Assembly (NCBI GenBank): GCA_019400425.1
Contig: JAFREE010000041.1
Span: forward strand, 1-64,000
DNA length: 64,000 nt
From: Hymenochaete sp. R1
Taxonomy: Eukaryota > Basidiomycota > Agaricomycetes > Hymenochaetales > Hymenochaetaceae
Direction of reading: 5' to 3'
Each line of letters begins with the position of its first letter. Position 1 is the stretch's first letter. The translations under genes and the position numbers were made by a program. This document shows, one piece after another, positions 11,637-23,800 of the stretch. The notes under the pieces were generated by a model, which saw nothing but the letters and a program-made list of their open reading frames with translations, did not search any database and had not been told where the DNA came from.

Positions 11637-14600
11637 CTAAAATGAACCTCTGCAATCAAGCGATCGTGCATCCATGACAAAATACAGTGTGGATCTGGGG
11701 CTCTGTCAAATGCACTTGAAGGACAGGTTTCTGCGTAGAGAAATGCTGCGGATGTCCGGCGTAAGTGGAAAATAACACTATTGCGCGAGTCGTGGAAAGA
11801 TGAGCTGGAGTATTGGTCAACATGATGGAACGTGAGACAACGCTAGAGCACTGTCTAGAGTGCCACGTATTCACATCGCATCAGTCAAACATAACTTACG
11901 AGATCTTCTCGTCCATCAGACCACTGCTAGTTCAAGAGGGTATGTCAGAATTGATGGGAAGCACAACAAGATTCTAGTCTTATGCTTGAAACCGCGGACA
12001 CGCTACTGCAACGATGAGTCGACGTAGAATGCAACTAGAGATCGTAGAGACTTGACCAAGGCGAAGCTCTAGCAAATAGCTATTATGCTAGTCACAGCAG
12101 AGCACTGGCAAGCCTGCTGCAGATGCGCGTCTCCCCAATGAGGCGAGGAACGTGCGAGAAATGAAGATAGTTCGCAGTGCGATGATTGTTTCATAGGTTG
12201 TCCTATGTCGGAAAACCTATACTACCGATCAACACCTCAAATCAGTGTCAGCGCATTAGTAAACAGAGGTGCGCTGCTCACCATATGCATGTAAATCCTC
12301 AATCTCACTCCTACCATCCATCGCGTGAGAAACTCATAGTTTCATACCATAGCAACATGTCTTTCCCGTTCAACCATCACCCACGTAGCGTGGGAGAGCG
12401 AGGCGGGATTGCGTTGGCCGCTCGCCCAAATGTTGCCAGTTCATGGCATGTCAACAACCAACCGCGTTCGAAAACGAAACCAAGAAGATATCTGGTGAGA
12501 ATATTGTGGAATACATATGGTAATAGACAGAGGCCTGAATTTAAGCCAGGAGGCAGGAAGCAAGAGACAGGAAAACGAGATATAACATCACTGCATCTTT
12601 TCGCTTTTAATTGTACATGTTTGGTCATTTTATATAACATTATTACCTTGTTCACTGTCATGAATCAAGTTCTCAGCGTACTTTATTGGCTCTATAGCAT
12701 GGTCTCACTTAGTAGGTATGACAGTTTCATATATGTAATGCCACAATATACGAGTTCTTACCGAGAAGCCCCAGCAGGAATTGGGGCGAGTATTCGTACT
12801 GGTCGTACTGGTCGGAAAGAAAGGTGGAAAGACGGGGTCGAAGAGCGCGCATCGTATTGAATGGACAATGGTACAAAGAACAACGAGAGTCAAATGCGAA
12901 CAATCAGTATATCCACTCCGCACTTTGAAAAAGAACAGAAGCATGGGAGATACGTCTGTCGATGCACATGTCATGGGGTTCCAAGATGGTTGAAAATGTA
13001 GAAGATGATCATAATCATTTGAAGGTCCATGAGTTTGTGCGTATCTATAGCGGGTGCATATCGGAATCTGAAAAGAAAAATTGATGCCGTGAACAGGGAG
13101 CAGAACGAAGACGGAAAACCAACTCATGGTTCACTGTCTCTGAAAATTTGTCGAGTCTCTATGTTACGTAAGTATAAGTAAGCGCCAGCAGTAGACGCCC
13201 AGATGATCTCACGTTTCCCTTCGTCCTTCCCGACCCGGCAGAGTTGCTCGCTCCTTGCACCAGACATGCCTCAACCTTGCTCTTTCTTTCTCTCCACGCT
13301 TCCATCGACTAGCGTAATCGCGTCCAAAAAAAAGTGGAGCCGTAGAACGCTCAAGAACAAAATTCAGAGCCAGGACTTAACCTGTTCTCAAAGAACGACC
13401 ATTCATCAGCCGTATGCTGGCGGCGACTTCGACTGCCAACTTTCAAGGCTCTTTGACAGGGCGAGTTCAGGGAGCCCTATGTTATCTACATGTGTCGACG
13501 TACCCTTCGCCAGTGGCAATGGTGCGTTTACCTTATCACCTGTCGTGTACCGTTCAGGCCGAGTTCGTGTTTCATAGTGCGTATGAATAGACTGCAGCTC
13601 CCGTCCCTGGTGCATGTCGTAGTAGCTTGACTAGCACAGTGCGCATTCATATCGAATAGAAATTGGAGTCGGGAGTCCGGAAAAGACGAGGGTCAGTCAG
13701 CCGTCCGATCCTTGCTCGAAGATGCGAGTACGACTCGGCTCCTCCTCCGGGCCTTCACGTCTCTCGTGGACGAAAACGAAAACGACTCTGACTCCAGTTG
13801 TGACTCGTTCTTCATTTCCCTTTGACAAAACGATAGAGATGAGGGTAGGGCTAGGACCAAGAGCAAGGATAAAACGAAGGCGGCGATGATTCGGACTCAA
13901 GCTGTGACTCTTTCTCTCCGGCTCATCCATGCGCTTCAAAGTTCCTGGCTCGGCGATTCGGAACTCAGAGGCACTATCTCATGCAAACAAAGCATACATT
14001 AGGTCATTTCAAATAGAGTCTACAATACAGTGTGGGACGTACACAAGCGCTGAAGAAGAGAGCTGGTATGTTTTAAATTAGTACATAAAGTGATATTCTG
14101 CTTGCTCATTGTGACCTTAGCCCGTTGTTCAGCGGTCTGTAGACGCTATGGAGGAGTTCAGCGCTGAACAAGAGAGCTCAGCAGGACCTGCGCCGAAATT
14201 TTGCATCGGTGTCGAATTTAGACCCCACCTTCGTCGAGCTTGAATCAAATTAAAATCGGGAAATTCCACATGGGCTGGTTCTGATGGACGATGTCAGCGG
14301 ACTTATCAAGGATCAGTACTAAAACTTGTCAACGTTGACATGGATTTCAATGACAAGACACATATGCTAGTATGGTATAGGCGTGTCATACTGGCTCTTA
14401 GATGGCAGACTGAAGAATACTCAGCGACAAAAATCATCTTCTGCTCTGCCTACATTTTCTCTGCCTTCGACGATCTTTTCGCTTTTCCGGTTGGACGGGA
14501 CGTGTCGCTAGCGGATAGGTTGGCGGGAAAGGGACGTGAAAGTAATAAAAGGCACAACTCGACGCAATGGGTGTCGAGTAAGTGTCAAAGCTTTGTGCGT

Positions 14601-15682
14601 CAATCATAAAGTCATGGCATTATGGTAATTTCTAGTATTGACACTGGCGACGAATGGGGACCACAATTGAATCATGAAGGCAAGAAGCAAGGAAGGCAAG
14701 AAGACGAGGTAACTTTGCATATTTTCGTTTCTGATTAAGCATATGGTCTTCTTACATCGATCCTTGGGTCGCTGACCATTTTCCCTTATCTTGTTCTTCT
14801 TCCATCGTCCTCGACGTGCTTTGTCATTACTATGACACAATTATGTTTGACAGGGCAACCCAAAGCATGGAAATGTGCCTCATCATGTAGAAGATGGGGA
14901 TCGTATACTTACGATTGTATCCAGCAAAACAGCTCCAAACGAGACAGGTGACTTTTTACTTTGCAAAGTGCTAGTCAACGCTCACATACGTTTGCGGTCG
15001 CATACTCATGATGCAGTCTAGAAAGACAACTGATCTGTAGGAATTCGAGAGCACACAACGGTACGACGCACGTCGATACAATTGGCCAATTCATTTCCTC
15101 GGTCCAAATATCAAGCGACAGCAAATCGACGTATCACTTGAGTCATCACTGCTGACTTCGCCGTAAAGGTTTGTATGAACCCTGGAGCTAATTAACTACT
15201 CTATCCTTCACAAAGCTCAAAAGTCACACATGTGCGTAGTACTCGCTCGATCCGTTCAGAGCTACAAGACATGCTGTAAATCGACAAGTTTGTAGGTCGG
15301 TAAGTGTCATACCAGTCGTTCCTCATATTCGATATGCAAACATAACTTCTTGGCAGCAGAAGTTATGTTCCTTTGCTCTGTATGTATCTGTCTTCGTTTT
15401 ACCGGCTTGCATTCACTTTCCAGGTATGGTAAGAGCTTTTGATCTAGTGTTTTACCCAAAGCATGCTAATTTGCAAGTCATCCGTTGCCCATTCACTTTG
15501 ATGTCGCAAAGGCATATGGGACGACCTGATAACCAATATAAACCTGCTATACCTGAAGGTGGACCTTCTCTTCTGTCTTCCTTGTACCTCCATTACCCAC
15601 CTTTTCACCTGGCATTTGTCTGAGTTCTTCAGTCTCGTCCCATCCTTGACCATCATCGTCGCTCAGACAACAAAAGAATAAA
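11637..15682. other. 4 kb gene-free stretch
   Basis: Open frames up to 224 codons occur (12186-12860, + strand), but they have no signal peptide, domain, consistent codon pattern or splice partners, and the opposite strand is open over the same parts. I see no tRNA and no transposon coding sequence. It may hold regulatory sequence, decayed elements or a long non-coding RNA. The last 150 bases are the promoter of the gene at 15683, with an AATATAAA motif near 15536. Confidence 0.45.
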
Positions 15683-16486
15683 ATGAAGTTCTCGGTCCTC
15701 CTCTCCTTCATTGCTGTCGCAGCTGCACCTGCCATCGCCCAGGTCGTCGACGGTGCCCAATCTGACACTGCGTAAGTTCTCTTTCTCTCGTAGACCCCCT
15801 CTACCCTCTTACCCTCGAGCAACGCGAGTCTAACGACGAGCACCAGGTTCATCGTCACTGGTCCCAATGGCCAAGCGAATACCGAAGCTCCTGCTCCCGG
15901 TGCTACCCAGCTCCCTCAGAGCGGCAGCTCAGGCTTCAACACCGCCGGCGGCAGCGGCTTCAACAACGGCGCCAACAATAACAACGGCGCCAACAACAAC
16001 GGTGGAGTCAACAACAACGGTGGGGCCTTCAACGGCCAGGTCATCTCTGGTTCCTCCATTCCGGGCGCTCAGTCAACGATTGCTGGTTCGGACGGTTCAG
16101 GCAACACTTTTGGCTCTAACAATGGCTTCAACAACGGCGGTGCCTCTGGCGTTTCCTCCTCTTGGCAGTCAGTCAGCACATTTGGTTCTGGTTCCAACAA
16201 TGGCTTTGGATCTGGTCAAAGCTCCGGCTCTGGCTCCGGCTCTGGCTCCGGTGCTGGTGCTGGTGCCGGCGGCGCAGTCGGTGCGGCTCCTCAACCCAAT
16301 GACGATTACCTTACCACGACGATCACGCTTGCGATCCCCATTCCTACTGACTCAAGTGCTTCTGTAGATCCCGCCCAGACGGCCTCCATTGTCGGTAACA
16401 ACACCGGTTTCGCTCTTGATGCTCGCAGCGGCTTCGCTGGCGCGGTCGCTCTTGCAGGTGTTGTCGCAGGTGCTGTTCTCGTCTAA
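15683..16486 (+). CDS. Asn/Gly/Ser-rich secreted protein, probable GPI anchor
   Basis: Exon 1 (15683-15771) encodes a signal peptide (MKFSVLLSFIAVAAAPAIAQ). One intron (15772-15846, GTAAGT to CAG) joins in frame to exon 2, which begins FIVTGPNGQ. The mature part has an Asn-Gly repeat zone (NNGANNNNGANNNGG), then Gly/Ser repeats, and then a more ordered stretch DDYLTTTITLAIPIP. It ends with a hydrophobic alanine/valine-rich tail after a small-residue site, GFAGAVALAGVVAGAVLV, the pattern of a GPI-attachment signal. It is probably a surface or cell-wall protein of roughly 240 residues. No catalytic domain is visible. Confidence 0.82.
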
Positions 16487-17415
16487 GCGAGGGATTATCA
16501 CATCCCTTCGCGTTGGATAGGGTGTCTTTCTGAGTACGCACTCTCTGGGATGAGCAAAGTGAGTCTCCTAGGGTCGCACGTGAGAGGCGCAAAGTTGAGT
16601 GGTCAGTTTTTCGTTTGGGCTGAGGCTTGTGTGTGGGCTTTGCAAAGTCTTCCTCTGGTCTGACTCTGACAGGGTTCCTGAACACGTTTTTTTTTTTAAT
16701 TTCATCTGCGTACCTGTACATTTATCCCGCTCTGATCTTCTCTAACTTTCCTCTCTCTTCACTGCATATTCTTTTGGAATACTTGCATCGTACATGCCTG
16801 AGAATGTGTATGTTTCTCCTGTATGCACTTTAGACAATAGAACGTTGCTGGTCTTCCTTCAACTACGCTCATTTTCGTGTGATAACTATGAGACAAACTT
16901 TTTCGCCTAACTTAGATTGTCAGAGAACTCATGAGCTTTGCAACAAAGGAGAGGGCTTCCCAAACGTCATCAGGATGAGTCTGGCCCGGTCCATGTAATG
17001 GTGACAAGGGGGTGCAAAGCACAAATGCAATTAAAATGCTTTTGAAAACAAAGCAAAGTTGGACTTACATAGAAACATGATAAACCGGAAGACTCATTTC
17101 CGTTGTGGATTACATCAGCCTTGGTCGACGCAGCAGTTGGGAGTAGTGAAGCCAACCGAGTGATTACGTGAGTATTTACATAAGTGACTCATGCCGAGAC
17201 GGCAGGAAGAACAGGAAGTCAATTTTGCTTATTTCACGTACCCCGTGTACCCAATTGCCAGTACCCTCTTCCCGCTTTCAATGTCGCAATGTCGCTTGGA
17301 TGACTTCTGTATGACTTATAAAATGATATAGCCTCCTCGAGATGGGTGCATACTCAGTCCCATTGCAACATTAACCCGCGACACTACCAACTCCTCAGCT
17401 CATTTACTGTCGATA
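16487..17415. other. Intergenic, 3' flank and promoter of family U copy A
   Basis: Holds the 3' end of the GPI-type gene and the promoter of the next gene. The final 100 bases share short blocks with the promoter of the paralogue near 44.9-45.0 kb (CTCGAGAT, CCCATTGCAA, CTGTCGATA). Confidence 0.55.
17317..17323 (+). promoter_or_regulatory. TATA box of family U copy A
   Basis: TATAAAA about 95 bases upstream of the ATG at 17416. The paralogue on the minus strand has TATATAAAA at a matching distance (44997-45005). Confidence 0.55.
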
Positions 17416-18615
17416 ATGTCTCGCGCTGACGCTTCCAATCCCGAGAGCTCTAGAGGCTCTCAAGTCAGTAAAGTGTACCTCGCAGACGGCGGGTTCAGTG
17501 CACATGGTTTCAAGCGACTCGCCGAACCTGGTACACCAGAACGCGCCTGGCTCGACAACGACAACGATCGCAATCTCATACCTATTGCGGAAAGAGTGCA
17601 CAATACTCGTCCGAAACAGGTTACGAAGCAGAAGGCCGGCCTTCGTGAAGGGGAAAGTGCCTTAGGGTTTCAGAAAAGATCTGACTACGAGTACCTTCAG
17701 TCCCAGCTTAGCAGACGTGTAGGCTTGGTAGCAGCAAGGGCGGCTCTGCTCTCGACAGAGACGTTCCCTCCCGACAGCCGAAGCAAATATTGGAAGAGCA
17801 TGGATCAAGGGGTATCTGTCATAATTGATAACTTGCGCCAGAATATTAAAAAACGAATCAAGGATCTGGTGCAATTGGCAAGTGTCTGCGGTGTCAACGA
17901 GGAACAAACCAAGCTTCTTTCCGAGGCAGGATTCGCTAGTAGCACAAAGAAAACGTCTCTTGACCATGCCTTTGATTTCGAAGGTACCCTCACGTTTACA
18001 AATGATCTCTTCAAGTGTACGTTCTTCGACGCTAAAGAGGCTTTCTACGAGACATCGTTGTCGAGACTACCTGTGATCAGTAATCCTGAATTGAAACGAT
18101 TCAGAGAATGGTTTGTTAGAGCTGTGGAGGAGAAGGATATAATAAAGGCAGAGGCGGGTACGGAACTCACTATCGGGCTCTTGAACCTGGCTACTGAATC
18201 CATTCAGGACTTCAGACGACTCGCAGACGCCGCCGGAAAGGCAAGGATCACAAGCGACGACGAAAAAACGACAAGGAATACCATCGTACGCGACGCTAGA
18301 TGGCAAGTCACGTCTTTACGAATGTTCATAAATAACAAAGGCAGAATAGCACGCAACGTGGAAGAGATCATAGACGAAGCTGGGGAGATCGAGCCGCAGC
18401 CATTCAGCGATGAACGTTTGGAAGAGATGAAAGTCGCGCTCGGGTTGTCTATCCCCTCTGCTCCTGAGCCAGCCGTTCCAACCTCATCCCGCGAATCGCC
18501 TTCCCAAGGGACACTGGCAAAGGGTAAAGGTGCAAAGAGGCAAGGCAGTAATTTATCCCCTGAGACTGAGGCTTCGCAAGCTGCAAAGGTCCCAAAGGGC
18601 TCTCACCGGGTCTGA
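17416..18615 (+). CDS. Family U protein, single-domain copy (unknown function)
   Basis: An uninterrupted 399-residue frame. I do not recognise the family. It begins MSRADASNPESS, then has a conserved block VYLADGGFSAHGF, an acidic patch WLDNDNDR, and a mainly helical middle (about 90-330) with the blocks YEYLQSQLSRR, DLVQLASVCGVNEEQTKLL and FEGTLTFTNDLFKCTFFDA. It closes with IEPQPFSDERLEEMK and a Ser/Lys-rich basic tail that may be a nuclear localisation signal. It has no signal peptide or membrane segment. Up to about residue 257 it matches the paralogue at 42.7-44.9 kb with only about 26 mismatches; after that identity drops sharply. Its tail aligns to the linker between the two repeats of the longer copy, so it may be a shortened form. 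A GST gene follows on the same strand about 400 bases downstream. Confidence 0.85.
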   Translation: MSRADASNPESSRGSQVSKVYLADGGFSAHGFKRLAEPGTPERAWLDNDNDRNLIPIAERVHNTRPKQVTKQKAGLREGESALGFQKRSDYEYLQSQLSRRVGLVAARAALLSTETFPPDSRSKYWKSMDQGVSVIIDNLRQNIKKRIKDLVQLASVCGVNEEQTKLLSEAGFASSTKKTSLDHAFDFEGTLTFTNDLFKCTFFDAKEAFYETSLSRLPVISNPELKRFREWFVRAVEEKDIIKAEAGTELTIGLLNLATESIQDFRRLADAAGKARITSDDEKTTRNTIVRDARWQVTSLRMFINNKGRIARNVEEIIDEAGEIEPQPFSDERLEEMKVALGLSIPSAPEPAVPTSSRESPSQGTLAKGKGAKRQGSNLSPETEASQAAKVPKGSHRV

Positions 18616-19016
18616 CGGATGATGCAACTTTTATAGATTCAAAGAATATTCCATATCTAATGCATGTATAACCGAGCGGGCTTGGAATCTCATAATCGCA
18701 TTCGCGTTTATTTTATCTATCTATCCATTTATCCTAGACGATGTCTGGCTGAGTAATCTGAATATTCTTCGAGCTCACTAAGCTCAGCTCTACGCGGCAT
18801 CACTAAGCAGATTCTCTTGCGCCATTCGGGACAAAAAATATCGCAATCGAGTTTAGCTATGTCATGAGACACTGAATTCCCATGAGGAACCGCATATAAG
18901 TAGTGTCCGCATTGCCTTACTCTGACCAGTTTCAACCCGTTCCCACTCTCTTCATCATCTCTCTCACCAAGCTCGGCCTGTTCCAACGCGTGTCTTTCCT
19001 TCAACGTCTAACGAAG
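18616..19016. other. Spacer between family U and GST copy A, GST promoter
   Basis: About 400 bases holding the 3' end of family U copy A and the GST promoter. TATAAG lies at 18895-18900. The last 60 bases of leader, from CATCTCTCTCACCAAGC onward, are nearly identical to the leader of GST copy B. Confidence 0.6.
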
Positions 19017-19893
19017 ATGGCTGCACAAAGCAACAAACCCGTTCAACTCTACACTGTTGGTACACCGAACGGTGTCGTCGTGTCCATCCTACTCGAGGAG
19101 CTGAAGGAGACTTATGGCGGGCCGGAATACGAGTACGTGGGCGCAATGTCATTGTGGCACTCTGATGAAGCTAAATAACACTGCTTGTCTCAGTGCGGTG
19201 AAGCTGAGCATCAGCGACGCCGACATTGGTAAAGTTCACAACCAAGTCAAGTCGCCGTGGTTCCTCGAGATCAACCCGAACGGACGTATCCCTGCCATCA
19301 CGCACGAAGGAACCCGTGTGTTCGAGACGTCTGCGATTCTCATATACCTCGCTCAGGTATTTGATAAGGAGCGCAAGTTTTCGAAGGACCCTACGAAAGA
19401 TTTGAAGGGTTGGGCAGAAGAGCAGAGCTGGATCTTCTTCTCGGTGAGCGTGCATCGAATTACTTAGACAGAATTTAGCGCTGACGGGGAGACTACAGCA
19501 CGGAGGCGTCGGTCCAATGCAAGGCCAGGCGAACCATTTCGTCAGATACGCTCCGGAGAAAATGTATGTCATGCCCACGTCAATACCTCAGATTTCTAAA
19601 ACATGAAAACTAACCACCTTTTCTCGTACGCATTCAGCGAGTACGCCAAGAACCGATACCTCAACGAAACCAAGCGTCTCTACTCTGTTCTAGACACACA
19701 ACTCGGCAAACAGCCATACCTCGTCGGTGACTCGTACGGCATTGCAGATATCAAGGCATACGGATGGGTTAAATTTGCACACTTCTTGGACATCGACCTG
19801 GCGAAAGAGTTCCCCAACTTGAAGGTATGGTTCGACAAGATTGATGCGAGGCCTGCGGTGAAGAAGGGATTGGATGTGCCGCCGAAGAACTGA
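19017..19893 (+). CDS. Ure2-like glutathione S-transferase, copy A
   Basis: Four exons: 19017-19132, 19194-19443, 19499-19563 and 19638-19893, giving 228 residues. The N-terminal thioredoxin-fold domain has VQLYTVGTPNGVVVSILLEEL and the GST signature INPNGRIPAI with FETSAILIYLAQ, which builds the glutathione site. The C-terminal all-helical domain has SHGGVGPMQGQANHF and YLVGDSYGIADIKAYGW. This is the fungal Ure2p/YfcG-like class, cytosolic, expected to conjugate or reduce substrates with glutathione (disulfide-bond oxidoreductase activity is known in the class). The start at ATG-GCT-GCA is preferred over an upstream in-frame ATG because the paralogue's matching leader is not in frame there. 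It sits directly after family U copy A, same strand. Confidence 0.93.
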
Positions 19894-20806
19894 AGTAATG
19901 AATATTTGGGGGTTGAGCCGAAGCTTTGAAAACTGTTTGGCAGTTGCGCTTTGATTTGTAATATTTTGGGATATCTGTATGATAGTTCGTAGTGAAGCAA
20001 ATACAATGCATATCGGATGATGATTGTCAGAGCAAGAACTTGAAGAAGGGGAGAAAAAGGGTCGCGAATTGATCCGGTGCTTTTTGCATCGGGCTATTAC
20101 TTTATGTAGTAAAGCCGAGTATTTCCGCACATCGATGACTTGCCGCAAGTTTCTGTGAACGAATTCATGAGTGCAATACGAAGCAAATAGGGAGTCGCTC
20201 TTCAGCACAACGAATACGATAGTTTTCACTACGATGCCCGGGTAAGTGCATGCGAAAGAACTGCGGCATGTAAGAGTAGAGGAAAACCGAGAGCTAGCGC
20301 TATTGCAAAAAAAAAGCAAATATGCAAAATGAAAATTGCGACATGGAATACGAGATATATGTAAAAAAAAAAAGAGGCGCATAATGTGTCAAACCAAGCA
20401 ATGAACATGTAGATGAGAGGTGTTGCGGAAAATGGGGCATTCCAATTTGGTGTTGAATGGTCAGCAAAGCAAACGAGGAGTGAAGAGTGATGGTAGGGTA
20501 CTGTCTAATGTCGAGCGTAGTCGAACGAAAGGTTGTCAGTGTACATTGTATGAGTACAGTGTATGCTGCCGAAGGGTGTAATGACGATAGTGTTTTGGAT
20601 TGGTGGGAAACTCGAAATTGAAGGTAATAAATAGATAGATAGTGTTAAGGTGAGAAAGCGAGGGAGGGTGGGGACATTAGTGGTAAAGACAGAAATCAGA
20701 TGTGTTTTTTTGGGTACGCGAAAAGCTGGAAAGAAGGGGAGTGTAGAGGATGGTATGAGTGATGAGAGGAAGTGCTACGAGAATGTCGAGTGCTCGACCA
20801 CTTCCC
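19894..20806. other. Intergenic, convergent 3' regions
   Basis: About 900 bases between the GST and the large minus-strand VHS-GAT gene. It contains A-rich tracts near 20305 and 20360 and probable 3' untranslated sequences of both genes. No gene was recognised. Confidence 0.5.
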
Positions 20807-23800
20807 TCAAAATGCATCTACATTACCCCCACCCGCAGCAACCCTCATCTTCTCCATCTCCATCTCCTGCTGCAACTCCCGCACTCTCTCCCTCGCTCTC
20901 TCCGCCGCCGCATCATATACATACTGCGTCTTCCTCCGTCTCCGCGCCGTCGCCCACCGTCTCTCCTCAGACGAATCCGAGTCCGACGACGAGGACAGTG
21001 ACGAAGTGGAGTTGTTGTGCGGAATGTTGTGGGCGTGCGCGTCGAGGGAGTCGGTGATTGCTGGAGGGGCAGGAAGGTTTGGCGGGTGCGGGAGCGGAGA
21101 GGGAAGGAAGGACGGTGAGTTGGCGTTTTGTGCTTCTGAAGATTATACATCAATCAGTTCGATTGTTGAGAAAGTGTCGGAGTTTAAACATACCTCCATT
21201 CTCAGAAACATCCACCATACGTCTCTTCCCCGCCGCCTTATCACTCATCGCGCCCGTGCCACAACTGGGCACAACCAGCCCCGACGCAGCCATAGCCACC
21301 TCTTCAACAACACCACCCCCAAGCCCCGCATTCAAGTTCGACCTAGACCCTGAAAAGTTCAATGCAGGTGTTGTCCCAAAAGAAGGCGCGTTCACCCCAT
21401 GCTCATAATACGCTGCCTCTGCCGACCCCGCCCTCGAATGCGTGCGCGAAAAGCTCTGTTGTTGCTGATACGTCGCCGACGACGGATATACGAGCGAAGA
21501 CGGGCGCGAAGGCGGGGCAGGGGGAAGCGGTAACGGCGAGTTCCGACCGGCAGGCGACGGCGAGCGCGAGCTCGTATATGTGTAGTTATGAGGATGAGGA
21601 TTCGGGTGGACGGACATGTTTATGTTCTGGGTGCCGTTCACGATGTGGTTGAGATGGGCGGCTGACGAGGGAGTGGTAGGTGTGACGTTTGAGCCGACGA
21701 GGCTGTCGCGGTTGTATTGACCAGGGACTGGGAGTGGCGAACGTGGGCCACGAAGGAGTCTGGGTCCGCCTACGGTACCGGTTGCACCCGCTCCCACCGG
21801 GGCGATGTGGCCCGGTACGTCTTTGCAGCCTTGATTGTAGGATTGCGGGTACGTAGACGATGGGACGGGGGCCAATACATTGTTGTGCGACAGTTCGGAG
21901 CCAGATAAAACTTGCTGAGACGAGGGGTATTGTTGTTGGGGTACGTGACCGTTCCATGCCGGTTCAACGTTACCTGCGTTGACAGACAGCGCATTTCCAG
22001 GTTGGAGGGAGCTCGGGTGAGCTGATACCTGGCCTTGAGTGAGCATCCCACGAGCCTGGTACAGATCCTCATTCTCAGATCGTTTCTCCTGCGATGATAA
22101 GCTATACGCTGCTGCATACGCCTCAGCTGGCGTTTGTGTACGAGCACTCGATGTTTGCAAGGTCGGAGGAAGGAATGAAGCTGCGGAACCTGAACCTTCG
22201 CCCTGGTAGAAGAGGTCCTGATAAGAATCAACACGGCGTAAGCAGACGTTCAAAAAAACTGGAATGTGTAAGAGAAGGGGAAAACACAGCTCACCTCCCC
22301 ACCGCCATAAACTCCCCTCGTTTCAACCTTGCTCCTCTCCTTCGCTGCCCTCTCCACCGCACCTTCCACCCCGATCCTCTCAATATCACTGTAAATCCTC
22401 AACGCATCCGCAAGCTCCTCGTTCGCCCTCAACAGCTCCGCCAAAAGCTTCTCTTCGCGCGTCAACGACGCCGACTCCGGCCCTTTACCATTCTCGGGAC
22501 TGGGACTGCTGCCGTCTATACCCGGACTCGGAGTCGGGCTGGGGCTGGGGCTAGGTGTGAGACTTAGGTGATTCGAGTTAGAATTGGAAATCCGGGCGGC
22601 GATGCGGTCTAGCTCGCGCTGGCGAGACCGTTCGGCGCCTGCGGTCGCCCACGGGATTTGCGTATGCACGAGTTCGAGAGAGGCGAGGCATTTCGCGTGA
22701 AATTCCTAAATGTCGTCATTCATTAGTATCCAACCAGTACTTACTTCTCCTCCGCGCGCAAAATAGAAACGAACGTACCTTAATGATCTCCTTCCTCTTC
22801 AAATCCTCCGGCGTCGCAAACGCCAGTGCCTCACAAAGCAACGCAGCGTTCCCACGCCCGATCTTACATTCTTGGAACAGCCTTCGCATGTCCTCATCGA
22901 CCGGGATGATCATCGTCTCCTCATCAGCGCCAACCCTCCGCGAGCTTCTTTTCTTCTCTCGGTCTCGATCTCGGTCTCGTTCGCGTGAATGGGAATGTGA
23001 GTGTGAATGACGGTTCGCATGCGGGGTCAAGTGTTGTTGGAGGTGTTGCTGTGGATGCTGGTGGTGAATTCGCGAATCGGCTGCTTGGACGGCGGTGTAG
23101 TGCGGTTGAAACATGGGGTTGTCGGTCTCGAGTGGCATTCCCTGCATTCGTGAACATGTGGAATCGCCGCGAAACAAAGGTCGTGCGCCATATGCATGAA
23201 ATCGCGTTCAGTTCAATTCGGTCAAATTGAAAAAGAAGAGGGAGATTTATGAATATTTCGGTCAATAGCAAATCAGAGAAGCACAGCACAAGCGAGAGTT
23301 GTCAAACGTACCTCCTCTGGCGCCCAATCCGGTTTCACCTTTTTCCACAGAGCGCGGAAGCTCTCACGTTTGGAAGCTTCCTTGTCCTTGACGCCTGCCC
23401 ACAATTGGAGGCGTTCGCACAGCAAGCGTTGGTTGAGAGGCGGGTTAAAAAAAAATAAAAAAAAAGAAGGGGGGGGGGGGGGTGGTGAAGTTGCAGATTG
23501 GAGCAGAAAGGTCGAAGCGTCGATAGATTAAAGAAGGCGCCGCACAAGCCCGATTAAAATTTGGAATCCATCGAAATGCCAATGTCGTGTCGTCAGTACG
23601 TTTGCAAAAATACCCAATCGAAATGAATGAACGAAAAAGAACTCAACGGACCCTTTTCCCTTGTCCCCGCTCCCGGCCCACTCAGATACACCGCCGCGCC
23701 AAGGACCTCAAGGAGTCGCTCGCGGACGAGCGGGACGCGCGTCTGGTGTATGACGTCTTCGACGACTTCGAGAAACTTGCGGGAGCATGTTTGGGCTGGT

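Noticed and set aside
12186..12860. 224-codon plus-strand open frame
   Set aside because: No start context, signal, domain or splice partners; composition resembles non-coding sequence and the other strand is equally open.
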